Below the pieces are notes generated by a model, which was not told where the DNA came from, ran no database searches, and saw nothing but the letters and a program-made list of their open reading frames with translations. Below, in pieces: positions 42,629 through 51,839 of a stretch of 64,000 nt of DNA. Location of the stretch: the NCBI RefSeq assembly GCF_004214895.1, contig NZ_CP035952.1, positions 2,738,501 to 2,802,500 of the forward strand. Direction: 5' to 3'. Numbering within the stretch: the stretch's first letter is position 1; every line of letters starts with the position of its first letter. The stretch comes from Pseudomonas tructae (GTDB taxonomy: Bacteria > Pseudomonadota > Gammaproteobacteria > Pseudomonadales > Pseudomonadaceae). Position numbers and translations under genes: made by a program.

Positions 42629-43813
42629 TCAGACGCGTTCGAAGACGATGGCAATACCCTGGCCGCCACCGATGCACATGGTTGCCAGGGCGTAACGACC
42701 CTCGATGCGCTGCAGTTCGTGGATGGCCTTGGTGGCGATGATCGCCCCGGTGGCACCGACCGGGTGGCCGAGGGAGATGCCCGAGCCGTTGGGGTTGACC
42801 TTTTCCGGGTCAAAGCCCAGCTCGCCCGCGACGGCGCAGGCTTGGGCGGCAAAGGCTTCGTTGGACTCGATCACATCAAGGTCGGCGACCGTCAGACCGG
42901 CCTTTTCCAGCACCTTGCGGGTCGCCGGTACCGGGCCCAGCCCCATTAGTTCGGGCTCAACCCCAGCATGGGCGTAGGCCACCAGGCGCGCCAGTGGTTT
43001 GAGGTTATGGCGTTTGACGAAATCAGCGGTGGCCAGCACCAGGGCGCCGGCGCCATCGTTCAGGCCGCTGGCATTGCCGGCGGTGACCGTGCCGTCTTTC
43101 TTGAACACGGCTTTCATGCCGGCCAGTTGCTCGGCGGTCACGTCGACGCGCACGTGCTCGTCCACCTCGAAGCGCACCGGGCCTTTGCGGCCGGGGATCT
43201 CGATCGGCACGATCTGGCTGGCAAAGCGCCCTTCGGCAATTGCCCGGGCCGCACGCCGCTGGCTGGTCAGGGCCAGTTCATCCTGCATCTGCCGGGTGAT
43301 GCCATTGCGCTCGGCAACGTTTTCGGCGGTGATGCCCATATGAAAGCCGGCAAAGGGGTCGTGAAGGATCCCGAGCATGTAGTCGATGCCCTGCAGATCG
43401 CCCATGCGCGCGCCCCAGCGGGCTTGCGGCAGCAGGTAAGGGCCACGGCTCATGGATTCGGCGCCAGCGGCGAGCACCGCTTCGGCATCGCCCAGCAGCA
43501 GGCTCTGCGCCGCCGAGACGATGGCCTGCAGGCCCGAGCCGCACAGACGGTTGACGTTGAAGGCCGGGGTTTGCTTGGGGATGCCGGCATTCATTGCCGC
43601 CACCCGCGCAAGGTAGGCGTCGCGTGCCTCGGTAGGGATAACGTTGCCCATCACCACATGGCCGATCTGTTCCGGCGCCACGCCTGCGCGTTCAATGGCA
43701 GCGCGGGCCACGCTGCTGGCCAGGTCCGCCAAGGGTAGGTCCTTGAGGGCGCCGCCAAAACTGCCGATGGCCGAGCGAACGGCGCTGACTACGTAGATGT
43801 CCGGGGTATTCAT
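42629..43813 (-). CDS. Acetyl-CoA acetyltransferase (thiolase)
   Basis: 394 residues from ATG 43813 (MNTPDIYVVSAVRSAIGSFG), GGAG six bases upstream. Thiolase triad: nucleophile Cys in NRLCGSGLQAIVSAAQ, His in ISLGHPVGATGA and the second Cys in ATMCIGGGQGIA. Cleaves or forms acetoacetyl-CoA or other 3-ketoacyl-CoA. First gene of the operon thiolase-dehydrogenase-tetR and divergent from an AraC regulator gene (170-base gap), which probably activates it. Confidence 0.94.
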   Translation of the reverse strand: MNTPDIYVVSAVRSAIGSFGGALKDLPLADLASSVARAAIERAGVAPEQIGHVVMGNVIPTEARDAYLARVAAMNAGIPKQTPAFNVNRLCGSGLQAIVSAAQSLLLGDAEAVLAAGAESMSRGPYLLPQARWGARMGDLQGIDYMLGILHDPFAGFHMGITAENVAERNGITRQMQDELALTSQRRAARAIAEGRFASQIVPIEIPGRKGPVRFEVDEHVRVDVTAEQLAGMKAVFKKDGTVTAGNASGLNDGAGALVLATADFVKRHNLKPLARLVAYAHAGVEPELMGLGPVPATRKVLEKAGLTVADLDVIESNEAFAAQACAVAGELGFDPEKVNPNGSGISLGHPVGATGAIIATKAIHELQRIEGRYALATMCIGGGQGIAIVFERV

Positions 43814-43983
43814 GGTCGACTCCAGTGTGCGAAAGCGTGGCGGGGCAGGCCTGGCCTCTGCCAGAATGCTGCCCACAGCCACCTTCAGGTTGTTTTCGAG
43901 TCTAGGCAAAGCCTGCGCGCGGGCCTATGCCATAACTGTCCAGTGACACTGGTATTTTTTGCCATACCCTTGCGGAAACCGCC

Positions 43984-45015
43984 ATGCGGGAAAACGATAC
44001 AGTCGCCATCTACTTCGTCCACACCATGCTTCACGCCCTACGTGCCCAGCCCGAACGGGCAGCGGTGCTGCTGAGCAGCGCCGGCATCGACCCTGCACTG
44101 CTGCAAGTCCCCGCAGCGCGGGTGCCGGCGTCGGCCTTTGCGCGGTTGTGGTTGATCCTGATCGAGGCCCTTGACGATGAATTCTTCAACCTCGACAGCC
44201 ATGGCATGCCGCTGGGCAGCTTTGCCCTGATCTGCCGTGGCCTGATCCAGGAACCCAACCTGGAAAAGGCCCTGCGCCAGTGCCTGAACAACTTTGCCCT
44301 GTTCCTGCGTGACATACGCGCCACGCTGACGATCAAGGGCGCGCGTGCGGTGGTCAGCCTGCGCAGCGCTATTGCCGACCCGTTGACCCGGGTCTATGCC
44401 GAAGAAACCTTCCTGGCCCTGGTGATCAGCCTGCTGTGCTGGCTGGCCGGGCGGCGCATCGTCATCGACCGCACGGCGCTGACCGACCTGCGCCCGGCCC
44501 AGGAGGACGACCCGTTGCTGTGGGGCGCCAACGTGCAGCTGGGCTGTGGCCACACCGAGATCGAGTTTGCCGCCGAGTACCTGCGCTTGCCTGTGGTTCA
44601 GGACCTGGCTGCGCTGAAGACCTTTTTGCGCAGCGCACCGCAATGGCTGGTGATTCGCTACCGTAACCAGAATGGCCAGGTGGCCCAGGTCTATCGCTAC
44701 CTGCGCGCTCGCCAGTACGGCCAATGGCCGACCTTGCTGGCCATGGCCGAGCGCCAGGGCCTGAGCCCCAGCAGCTTTCGCCGGCAACTGGAGCGCGAAG
44801 GCAGCTCCTACCAGCAGATCAAGGACCAGGTGCGCCGGGCCATGGCCTTTGAATGCCTGCGCCAGATGCACCTGAGTATTGCCGAAGTGGCCGAGCACAC
44901 CGGCTTTCAGGAGCCCAGCGCGTTTCACCGGGCGTTCAAGAAGTGGACCGGCGAGAGCCCCGGCAGTTATCGCCAGCGCATGCTCAGTCCTGCAACTGCG
45001 CCGCCAGCTGCTTGA
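43984..45015 (+). CDS. AraC-family transcriptional regulator
   Basis: 343 residues. The N-terminal domain is of the Arabinose_bd (OruR/ArgR-like) type: MLHALRAQPERAAVLLSSAG and ALICRGLIQEPNLEKALRQC. Two C-terminal helix-turn-helices follow, with LLAMAERQGLSPSSFRRQL and LSIAEVAEHTGFQEPSAFHR then AFKKWTGESPGSYR, the classic AraC end. Divergent from the thiolase operon, its likely target. The last 32 bases overlap the convergent katB gene. Confidence 0.92.
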   Translation: MRENDTVAIYFVHTMLHALRAQPERAAVLLSSAGIDPALLQVPAARVPASAFARLWLILIEALDDEFFNLDSHGMPLGSFALICRGLIQEPNLEKALRQCLNNFALFLRDIRATLTIKGARAVVSLRSAIADPLTRVYAEETFLALVISLLCWLAGRRIVIDRTALTDLRPAQEDDPLLWGANVQLGCGHTEIEFAAEYLRLPVVQDLAALKTFLRSAPQWLVIRYRNQNGQVAQVYRYLRARQYGQWPTLLAMAERQGLSPSSFRRQLEREGSSYQQIKDQVRRAMAFECLRQMHLSIAEVAEHTGFQEPSAFHRAFKKWTGESPGSYRQRMLSPATAPPAA

Positions 45016-46513
45016 CCCGCACCAGGTTGCCGCCGGCAACCTTGGCCACGCCCTTGCCATACTCCGGATCGGCCTTGTACAGGAAGGAAAGGATGATGTG
45101 CTTGCTGGCATCATCGGCGGTGACCAGTGACTGACCGAAGCTGTTGATCAGGTCGCGACGGCCCTTGCTGTCGTAGGCGCGGAACAGCTCGCCGGCCTGT
45201 TTGAAGTTCTGCTGGCGCTCGATGCCCGCCTGCTGGGTGCTACCGCTCAACGGCAACTGGCTGTAGCGCGCCGACTCGCTCGAGGGGCGTGGCGTCAGCC
45301 GGCTTGGCTCGTAATTGACCGCACCGACGGTGCGCCCGGCGTTCAGGGCGCCATCCTGGTTGCCGTTGTTGACCTTGACCCTGGGCTGGTTGATCGGCAA
45401 GCCGGCGGCATTGGCGCCGACCCGGTACATCTGGGTATCGGCATAGGAGAACAGGCGGCCCTGCAGCAGGCGGTCCTCCGACGGCTCGATGCCCGGGACC
45501 AGGTTGGACGGTGCCAGGGCCACCTGTTCGGTCTCCTGGAAGAAGTTGCCGACGTTGCGATTGAGCACCATCTGTCCGACTTTGCGTTCAGGCACATTGG
45601 GCCAGATCTTGGTCGGGTCAAGCGGGTCGAAGTCGAAGCCGGCCAATTGCTCGGGCTTGAGGGTCTGGATGTACAGGTCCCATTTCGGATAGTTGCCGCG
45701 GTTGATCGAGCTGACCAGGTCGCTGGTCATGTGGCTGAAGTCATGGCCCTGCACCTTGGCCACTTCGGCGGGATCAAGATTCTTCTGGCCTTGCAGGGTC
45801 TTCCAGCGGAACTTCACGTAGGTGGTTTGGCCATCTCTATTGACGAACTTGTAGGCATGTACGCTGTTGCCGTCCATGTGCCGGTAGCTCAGTGGCGTAC
45901 CTTCGTTGGAGTAGAGCAGGGTCAGGGTGCGGGTGGCTTCAGGCATGTGCGAGAACAGATCGAAGCGCCGGGCGTCGTTGCCAAGGTTGTTGCGCGGATC
46001 GGGTTTGAAGGCGTGGACCATGTCAGGGAACTTGATCGCATCGCGAATGAAAAAGGTCGGGAAGTTGTTGCCAACCAGGTCCCAGTTGCCATCGGCGGTG
46101 TAGAAGCGGGTGGCGAAACCGCGCGGGTCGCGCAGGGTTTCCGGCGAGTGCAGGCCATGGACCACCGAGGAGAAACGTACGAACACCGGGGTTCGCTCAC
46201 CTGGGGTAAACACCTTGGCCCGGGTCAGCTCGGAGATGTCGCTGGAGGCCACGAACTCACCGTGCACGCCAGTGCCGCGGGCATGCACGACGCGCTCAGG
46301 CACGCGCTCGCGACCAAAGCGCTGCAGTTTCTGGATCAGTTGCACATCTTGCAGCAGGGTAGGGCCGCTACTGCCGGCCGTTTGCGAGTTCTGGTTGTCA
46401 CCCACCGCAGCGCCGTTGTCACGGGTCAGCGGTGCGGCATTGGCAGTGCTGGCGAGCACCATGGCCGAGGCAAGCAAGCCCAGGGTGTAGCCTGAAAAAG
46501 TCCTGATGTTCAT
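44984..46513 (-). CDS. katB: Periplasmic monofunctional catalase KatB
   Basis: 509 residues with a signal peptide (MNIRTFSGYTLGLLASAMVL, cleavage near TANA-APL), so it is exported, as P. aeruginosa KatB (513 residues). Catalytic His in RVVHARGTGVHGEF, Asn in VGNNFPTFFIRDAIKFPD, arginine region FVRFSSVVHG and haem-ligand Tyr in RLFSYADTQMYRVG. Small-subunit clade-3 type. It removes hydrogen peroxide in the periplasm. The upstream 170 bases carry only a degenerate REP; an OxyR site was not recognised with confidence. Confidence 0.95.
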   Translation of the reverse strand: MNIRTFSGYTLGLLASAMVLASTANAAPLTRDNGAAVGDNQNSQTAGSSGPTLLQDVQLIQKLQRFGRERVPERVVHARGTGVHGEFVASSDISELTRAKVFTPGERTPVFVRFSSVVHGLHSPETLRDPRGFATRFYTADGNWDLVGNNFPTFFIRDAIKFPDMVHAFKPDPRNNLGNDARRFDLFSHMPEATRTLTLLYSNEGTPLSYRHMDGNSVHAYKFVNRDGQTTYVKFRWKTLQGQKNLDPAEVAKVQGHDFSHMTSDLVSSINRGNYPKWDLYIQTLKPEQLAGFDFDPLDPTKIWPNVPERKVGQMVLNRNVGNFFQETEQVALAPSNLVPGIEPSEDRLLQGRLFSYADTQMYRVGANAAGLPINQPRVKVNNGNQDGALNAGRTVGAVNYEPSRLTPRPSSESARYSQLPLSGSTQQAGIERQQNFKQAGELFRAYDSKGRRDLINSFGQSLVTADDASKHIILSFLYKADPEYGKGVAKVAGGNLVRVKQLAAQLQD

Positions 46514-46685
46514 TGAGACGGTCCTGTCATTACGAAGGTTTGGCCAGTAAGGCCTTCGAATGGTAGGAGCGAGGCGTGAGGCGACCCAGATGGGATTTCA
46601 ACGCAAGGTGTAGGAGTACTCCCTGATACTGTGGCGAATCAGAAAATCCGGCGCCGTTACCAGCGCCGGACAGCGCATGAGCCGT

Positions 46686-47570
46686 TTAGCTCAATTGCTT
46701 GAGCAAGCCCTGCAAGTACGCCTGGCCGGCCTGGTCCAGGGCAAACACCGGTTTGCGCGGTTCACCGACCGGCAAGCCGCTCATGCCCAGGCCTGCCTTG
46801 ATGGTGGCCGGCAGGCCGCCCTTGAGGATGAACTCGAGCAGCGGCAACTGGCGATAGAACACAGCCTTGGCAGCCTTCAGATCATTGTCCTGCACGGCCT
46901 GGTACAGCTGCTGGTTGAGCGCCGGGATCAGGTTTGGCGCTGCGGTGCACCAACCGCTGGCACCGGCCACGAAGGCTTCCAGGGCCAAGGGGTTGCAGCC
47001 GTTGTAGAAGGGCACCTGGCCTTCACCGAGCTGCTGCAGCTTGTGCATGCGCTGGATATCGCCGGTGCTCTCCTTGACCATGGTCACGTTGCTGACCTCG
47101 CGCACGATGCGCAGGATCAGTTCCACCGACATGTCGGTGCCGCTGGTGGCCGGGTTGTTGTAGAGCATGATCGGCAGCTCGATGCTGGCGCCAATGGCCC
47201 GATAGTGCTCGAAGATTTCCGCTTCCGTGAGTTTCCAGTAGGCGGCCGGCAGCACCATCACCGCATCGGCGCCATGGGCCTGGGCAAAACGCGCGCGGCG
47301 GATCGCCCCGGCGGTGGTCAGGTCGGAGACGCTGACGATGGTCGGTACTCGCCCGGCAATGTGCTCCAGGCTGAAGCGGGCCACCTGCTGCCACTCCAGG
47401 TCGCTCAGGTAGGCGCCTTCGCCGGTGCTGCCCAACGGCGCGATGGCATGCACGCCGCCCTCGATCAGGCGATCGATCGAGCGCCCCAGGGCGTCGAGGT
47501 CAAGCTGCTCGCCGTCGGCGCTGAACGGGGTGATGGTGTAGCCGATGATGCCGTGAAAAGTCTTGGACAT
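46686..47570 (-). CDS. DapA-family (dihydrodipicolinate synthase/N-acetylneuraminate lyase) aldolase
   Basis: 294-residue TIM barrel. The pyruvate-binding signature is LGSTGEGAYLSDLEW, the conserved Tyr lies in IMLYNNPATSGTD and the Schiff-base Lys in TMVKESTGDIQRM. Not the housekeeping DapA by context: it is 37 bases downstream of a class II aldolase gene and next to an XRE-cupin regulator, so it probably acts in sugar-acid or hydroxy-keto acid catabolism (KDG dehydratase, HOGA or related reaction). GGAG lies eight bases before the ATG. Confidence 0.9.
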   Translation of the reverse strand: MSKTFHGIIGYTITPFSADGEQLDLDALGRSIDRLIEGGVHAIAPLGSTGEGAYLSDLEWQQVARFSLEHIAGRVPTIVSVSDLTTAGAIRRARFAQAHGADAVMVLPAAYWKLTEAEIFEHYRAIGASIELPIMLYNNPATSGTDMSVELILRIVREVSNVTMVKESTGDIQRMHKLQQLGEGQVPFYNGCNPLALEAFVAGASGWCTAAPNLIPALNQQLYQAVQDNDLKAAKAVFYRQLPLLEFILKGGLPATIKAGLGMSGLPVGEPRKPVFALDQAGQAYLQGLLKQLS

Positions 47571-47607
47571 GAAATTTGCTCCGCAAGGTAGATGAGAACG
47601 GCTGCAA

Positions 47608-48390
47608 TCAGTTCAGGCAGTCGCCATGGACCCGCAGGCACTGGCGCGCATAGTAGTTGAAGGCGGCGCTGTGGCGCTTTGGCCGGGAGATCCAGTCATG
47701 GGCTTCACGGCCCAGCTCAGGTGCAATCGGCTTGATCGTGCCGGCGGCCATGGCCAGCAGTTGCAGCTTGGCCGCGCGCTCGATCAACTGGGCGATCACA
47801 CAGGCTTCTTCGATACTGGCACCAGTCGACAGTTGGCCGTGGTGCGAGAGCAGGATCGCCCGCTTGTCACCCAGGGCGGCGCTGATGATCTCGCCTTCTT
47901 CGTTGCCCACCGGTACGCCTGGCCAGGCTTCGAGAAACGCGCAGTCGTCGTAGAGCGGGCAGAGGTCCATGTGCGAGACCGCAAGCGGCACTTCCAGCAT
48001 CGACAGGGCGGCGACGTGGGTCGGGTGGGTATGAATGATGCAGTTCACATCCGGCCGGGCCCGGTATACCCAGCTGTGGAAGCGGTTGGCCGGGTTGGGC
48101 ATGCCCTGGCCTTCGAGCACTTCCAGGTCTTCGTTGACCAGCAACAGGTTGCTGGCGCTGATTTCATCGAAACCCAGGCCCAGTTGCTGGGTGTAGAAGG
48201 TGCCGGGTTGCGGGCCGCGGGCGCTGATCTGCCCGGCGAGGCCGGAATCGTGGCCGTTGTCGAACAGAATCCGACAGGTCAGTGCCAGCTTTTCGCGCAC
48301 AGTCCACGTATTATCGGCAAGCGAGCCTTGCATCTGCTGAAGGGCCTTCTGGATCAGTTGGTCCTTGGGGAGTGCCATTGTCTTGGCCAT
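47608..48390 (-). CDS. Class II aldolase/adducin-family protein
   Basis: 260 residues. Zinc-binding fold of fuculose-1-phosphate aldolase and ribulose-5-phosphate epimerase: GLAGQISAR (substrate loop), CIIHTHPTHVAALSML (HxH metal site) and LLSHHGQLSTGASIEEA (third His). The acidic residue expected in the aldolase loop is not obvious, so a decarboxylase or epimerase activity is possible. First gene of the operon with the DapA-like enzyme; GAGG lies eight bases before the ATG. Divergent from the XRE-cupin regulator; the shared region holds a strong palindrome. Confidence 0.9.
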   Translation of the reverse strand: MAKTMALPKDQLIQKALQQMQGSLADNTWTVREKLALTCRILFDNGHDSGLAGQISARGPQPGTFYTQQLGLGFDEISASNLLLVNEDLEVLEGQGMPNPANRFHSWVYRARPDVNCIIHTHPTHVAALSMLEVPLAVSHMDLCPLYDDCAFLEAWPGVPVGNEEGEIISAALGDKRAILLSHHGQLSTGASIEEACVIAQLIERAAKLQLLAMAAGTIKPIAPELGREAHDWISRPKRHSAAFNYYARQCLRVHGDCLN

Positions 48391-48490
48391 GGGGCTATCC
48401 TCGGTGGCGTGATGGGGCGTCAGGGCGTGTCCACCCCGGTTGCTTGGAAGGTGACGGGGTGGTTAATCGCATGACACAACAAAGGCTATA

Positions 48491-48505
48491 TGACACATTG
48501 TGTCA
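48491..48505. promoter_or_regulatory. Perfect palindromic operator of the aldolase / XRE-cupin divergent promoters
   Basis: TGACACA-T-TGTGTCA, a perfect 7-1-7 inverted repeat. A further half-site TGACACA lies at 48472-48478, 19 bases upstream. The pair stands between the aldolase start (48390) and the XRE-cupin start (48551), the usual place for autoregulation plus control of the divergent operon. Confidence 0.75.
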
Positions 48506-48550
48506 TTGGCAAGAAAAAACATGCCCATGGCATTGGGAAAACTGCGTTAC

Positions 48551-49081
48551 ATGTCTATCCGATTGAAACTGTTGAGAAAAAAACTGGGGATCACCCTGGA
48601 AGCGCTGGCCGAACTGTCGGGCATGACCAAGAGCTACCTGTCCAAGGTCGAGCGCGGCCTGAATACCCCGTCAATCGCTGCGGCGCTGAAGCTGGCGCGG
48701 GCCTTGAACGTCAATGTCGAGGAGCTGTTCGCCGAAGACCAGCCAGGCCAGGCCCGCTACAGCCTGGTGCGCAACAACCAGCGCCAGACCCTGGCGGGGC
48801 CGGGTTACACGGTGCTGGCCACGCAAATCGGCAGCCGCAGCCTGCTGCCGTTCATCATCAGCCCGGCCCATGAATTCAGCGATGCTTCGTTCAAGGAGCA
48901 CCTGGGTGAAGAATTCCTGTTCGTCCATGAGGGGCAGGTGGAAGTCGACTTCATGAATGAGCGAGTGGTCCTGGAGCGCGGCGATGCCCTGTATTTCAAC
49001 GCCCAGACCCCGCACCGGCTGCGCTCGCTGGGCGAGGTTCAGGCGCAACTGCTGGTGGTCGTGCACGATGCCGAGAGCTGA
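48551..49081 (+). CDS. XRE-cupin transcriptional regulator
   Basis: 176 residues from ATG 48551 (MSIRLKLLRKKLGITLEAL). Helix-turn-helix at about 5-60, with LAELSGMTKSYLSKVERGLN followed by TPSIAAALKLARAL, and a C-terminal cupin_2 barrel (about 100-170) with SDASFKEHLGEEFLFVHEGQ and LERGDALYFNAQTPHRL, whose His/Glu residues may bind a metal or ligand. Alternative starts at 48521 or 48527 would run close to the operator. Likely represses or activates the divergent aldolase-DapA operon in response to a pathway intermediate. Confidence 0.9.
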   Translation: MSIRLKLLRKKLGITLEALAELSGMTKSYLSKVERGLNTPSIAAALKLARALNVNVEELFAEDQPGQARYSLVRNNQRQTLAGPGYTVLATQIGSRSLLPFIISPAHEFSDASFKEHLGEEFLFVHEGQVEVDFMNERVVLERGDALYFNAQTPHRLRSLGEVQAQLLVVVHDAES

Positions 49082-49381
49082 TGTGCGGGTATTGGAGATT
49101 CTATGGCCCATGGAAAGGCCTCAACACAGATCCCGTGTGGGAGCGGGCTGTCGCGGGGCAAGCCCGCTCCCACCGACAGTTGCTCCCACCGGGTAGCGCT
49201 ATACAGAATTTGAAATAGTTTCATGCTGTGAGAAAAGCCTGCTGCAATTGTAGGATCACATCCCCAATTGATTTCAGGTTGATATGACTTCGTTCTCGGA
49301 GCCCCCCAGTACCTGGCCGTCCCGGCCATTCTCCCGTCCTTGTGACGTTTCCCGTCTGTTCTTGCACATGAGTGATCGCCC
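49082..49381. other. Intergenic region with a REP hairpin upstream of the TerC-like gene
   Basis: 300 bases without a gene. At 49137-49173 a REP forms a perfect 13-bp stem (GTGGGAGCGGGCT / AGCCCGCTCCCAC, 11-base loop) that may end transcription of the XRE-cupin gene. The remaining leader before the TerC-like gene was inspected for a manganese (yybP-ykoY) riboswitch and none was recognised. Confidence 0.5.
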
Positions 49382-50953
49382 ATGGAATGGCTAGCCGACC
49401 CCACGGCCTGGCTGGGCCTTGCCACGCTGATTGTGCTGGAACTGGTACTGGGTATCGATAACCTGGTATTCATCGCCATCCTCGCCGACAAACTGCCGCC
49501 CCATCAGCGCGACCGTGCGCGGGTGATCGGCCTGTCGCTGGCGTTGATCATGCGCCTGGGCCTGCTGGCCAGTATTTCGTGGATGGTGACCCTCACCGCG
49601 CCGCTGATCGATATCTTCGGCAAGAGCTTCTCCGGTCGCGACCTGATCATGCTCTTGGGTGGTGTGTTCCTGTTGTTCAAGGCCACCATGGAGCTGCACG
49701 AGCGCCTCGAAGGGCATGTCGCCCAGCACAACGGCAGCCTGCGCCACGCCGCGTTCTGGCCGATCGTGGCGCAGATCGTGGTGCTCGATGCGGTGTTCTC
49801 CCTGGACGCAGTGATCACTGCGGTGGGTATGGTCGAAGAGCTGTCGATCATGATGATCGCGGTGGTGTTCTCCATCGGTATCATGATCGTTGCCAGCAAG
49901 CCGTTGACGCGTTTCGTCAACAATCACCCGACAGTGATCATGCTCTGCCTGGGCTTCTTGATGATGATCGGCTTCAGCCTGACCGCCGAAGGCCTGGGCT
50001 TCCACATACCCAAGGGCTACCTGTACGCGGCCATTGGCTTCTCGATCCTCATCGAGCTGTTCAACCAGCTGGCCCGTGCCCGCCGCAAGCGCAGCCTGCA
50101 GCAGCATCGGCCGCTGCGCGAGCGTACTGCCCATGCGGTATTGCGCTTGCTCGGCGGGCGGCGGATCGAGGCGGACGAGGTCGGCGAGGAGATTGCCGAT
50201 CTGGTCGAGGGTGGTGAGGAGCAGGTACTGTTCGACCGTCGCGAGCGGGTGATGATCAGCGGTGTGCTGAACCTTGCCGAACGGCCGATCAAGACCCTGA
50301 TGACCGTGCGCGCCGAGGTCGACGCCATTGACCTGGCACAGCCAGCCGACGCGATTCGTACTGCTTTGATGCATTCCTCTTATTCGCGCCTGCCGCTGAT
50401 CCGCGACGGTCGCATCGAGGAGCCGTTGGGCTTCGTGCACAAGAAGGAACTGCTCAAGGAACTGCTGGCCGGCAACCAGCCTGACCTCGAGAGCCTGGCG
50501 CGTACGCCGCTGAACTTGCTGGAGAGCTTCAGTATCCTCAATGCCCTGGAGCAGATGCGCGGCCAGTCGACGCACATTGCCTTCGTGGTCAACGAGTTCG
50601 GTGACTTCACCGGTGTGCTGACCATGACCGACATCCTCGAGTCGATTGCCGGCGAGCTGCCCGATGCCAGTGAAGTGGAGGGGCCGGGCATCGTCGAGGA
50701 CGAGCAGGGCTTTATCGTCAGCGGCGCCCTGAACCTCAGCCAGATCCAGGCCCGCACCGGCTTTGCCGCCAAAGCGACCGAGGATTACCAGACCCTGGCG
50801 GGCCTGGTCATGAGCTTGCTCGACCGCTTGCCGATGGTGGGCGACAGCCTGGTCTGGAACGACTGGAAGATGACCGTGGTAGCGGTGGAAGAGCGCCGGG
50901 TACGCCAGGTACGCCTTACACCGAACGCCGCCGGTGCCGCAGCAGGTGCCTGA
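49382..50953 (+). CDS. TerC-family membrane protein with CBS and CorC_HlyC domains
   Basis: 523 residues. An N-terminal seven-helix TerC domain (about 1-240) has [15 protein letters not shown] and [17 protein letters not shown], the two aspartate-bearing motifs that suggest Mn2+ transport. A CBS pair (about 290-420) and a C-terminal CorC_HlyC domain (about 430-510) follow. This is the layout of E. coli YegH/YoaE. Probably metal-ion homeostasis at the inner membrane; exact function is unproven. Its last 38 bases overlap the convergent EamA gene. Confidence 0.88.
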   Translation: MEWLADPTAWLGLATLIVLELVLGIDNLVFIAILADKLPPHQRDRARVIGLSLALIMRLGLLASISWMVTLTAPLIDIFGKSFSGRDLIMLLGGVFLLFKATMELHERLEGHVAQHNGSLRHAAFWPIVAQIVVLDAVFSLDAVITAVGMVEELSIMMIAVVFSIGIMIVASKPLTRFVNNHPTVIMLCLGFLMMIGFSLTAEGLGFHIPKGYLYAAIGFSILIELFNQLARARRKRSLQQHRPLRERTAHAVLRLLGGRRIEADEVGEEIADLVEGGEEQVLFDRRERVMISGVLNLAERPIKTLMTVRAEVDAIDLAQPADAIRTALMHSSYSRLPLIRDGRIEEPLGFVHKKELLKELLAGNQPDLESLARTPLNLLESFSILNALEQMRGQSTHIAFVVNEFGDFTGVLTMTDILESIAGELPDASEVEGPGIVEDEQGFIVSGALNLSQIQARTGFAAKATEDYQTLAGLVMSLLDRLPMVGDSLVWNDWKMTVVAVEERRVRQVRLTPNAAGAAAGA

Positions 50954-51803
50954 CGCCTTCGAGGATCAGCACCAGCACCGCTAGCCAGATCGGCAGGTAG
51001 GTCAGCCACTGGTCGGGGCCGATGGTCTCGCCCAGCAGCAAGGCCACGGCCACCAGCAGTACCGGTTCGACGTAGCTGAGCAGGCCGAACAGGCTGAAGG
51101 CCAGCAGGCGGCTGGCCAGCACGTAGCAGATCAGCGCCAGGGCGCTGATCACCCCAAGCAGTGGAATCAGGCCGTACAGCCCCGGGTGTGCGGCCAGGTC
51201 CTGGGCCGACAGTGGCCCCTGGATGACGAAATACAGCGCAGCCGGCAGCAACAGGCACATATCGGCCCACAGGCCGCCCAGATGGTCGGTGCCGCAACGA
51301 CGCCGCAACACGAAGTACAACGGGTAGCCTGCGGCCACCAGCAGGGTTTCCCAGGCAAAACTGCCATGCTGGTACAGCTCATGGCCGACACCGGTCAGGG
51401 CACAGGCCACCGCCACCTTTTGCAAGCGTGACAGGCGCTCGCCATAAACCAGGCGGCCGGTCAGCACCATGGTCAGCGGCAGCAGGAAGTAGCCCAGCGA
51501 TACTTCCAGGCTACGCCCGTGCAGCGGTGCCCAGAGGAACAGCCACAGCTGCACGCCCATCAGTGACGACGTTCCGAACAGGCCGAGCAGCAACAGCGGT
51601 TTTTGCCGTATCCGTGCCAGCAGCCCGGTGACCAGCGGCCAGTCGCGGGTCAGCAACATGAACAGGGTCACGCAGGGCAGGGTCAGGAGCATGCGCCAGC
51701 CGAACACTTCTTCGCCATCGAGCGGCGTGAGCAGCGAGGTGTAGTAGTACATCACGGCGAACAGGAACGACGCCGTGACCGATGTAATGATGCCTTTTGA
51801 CAC
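50916..51803 (-). CDS. EamA-family (RarD-like) transporter
   Basis: 295 residues with about ten predicted membrane helices in two EamA repeats. The N-terminus [20 protein letters not shown] and [18 protein letters not shown] resemble RarD, as does [20 protein letters not shown]. Inner-membrane drug/metabolite exporter; substrate unknown. Single gene, convergent with the TerC-like gene and 36 bases from the EAL gene upstream. Confidence 0.9.
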   Translation of the reverse strand: MSKGIITSVTASFLFAVMYYYTSLLTPLDGEEVFGWRMLLTLPCVTLFMLLTRDWPLVTGLLARIRQKPLLLLGLFGTSSLMGVQLWLFLWAPLHGRSLEVSLGYFLLPLTMVLTGRLVYGERLSRLQKVAVACALTGVGHELYQHGSFAWETLLVAAGYPLYFVLRRRCGTDHLGGLWADMCLLLPAALYFVIQGPLSAQDLAAHPGLYGLIPLLGVISALALICYVLASRLLAFSLFGLLSYVEPVLLVAVALLLGETIGPDQWLTYLPIWLAVLVLILEGVRHLLRHRRRSV

Positions 51804-51839
51804 AAATGCCTCGGTTGCAATAGATGACAGTGCGGTTGC

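Noticed and set aside
46562..46590. REP-like stretch upstream of katB
   Set aside because: Too degenerate to list as a REP copy.
25446..49173. Repeated GTGGGAGCGGGCTTGCCCCG blocks considered as CRISPR
   Set aside because: Scattered, paired in inverted orientation and without regular spacers; they are REP elements.
49200..49381. Manganese (yybP-ykoY) riboswitch ahead of the TerC-like gene
   Set aside because: The conserved loop sequences were not recognised in the leader; a covariance search would be needed to be sure.
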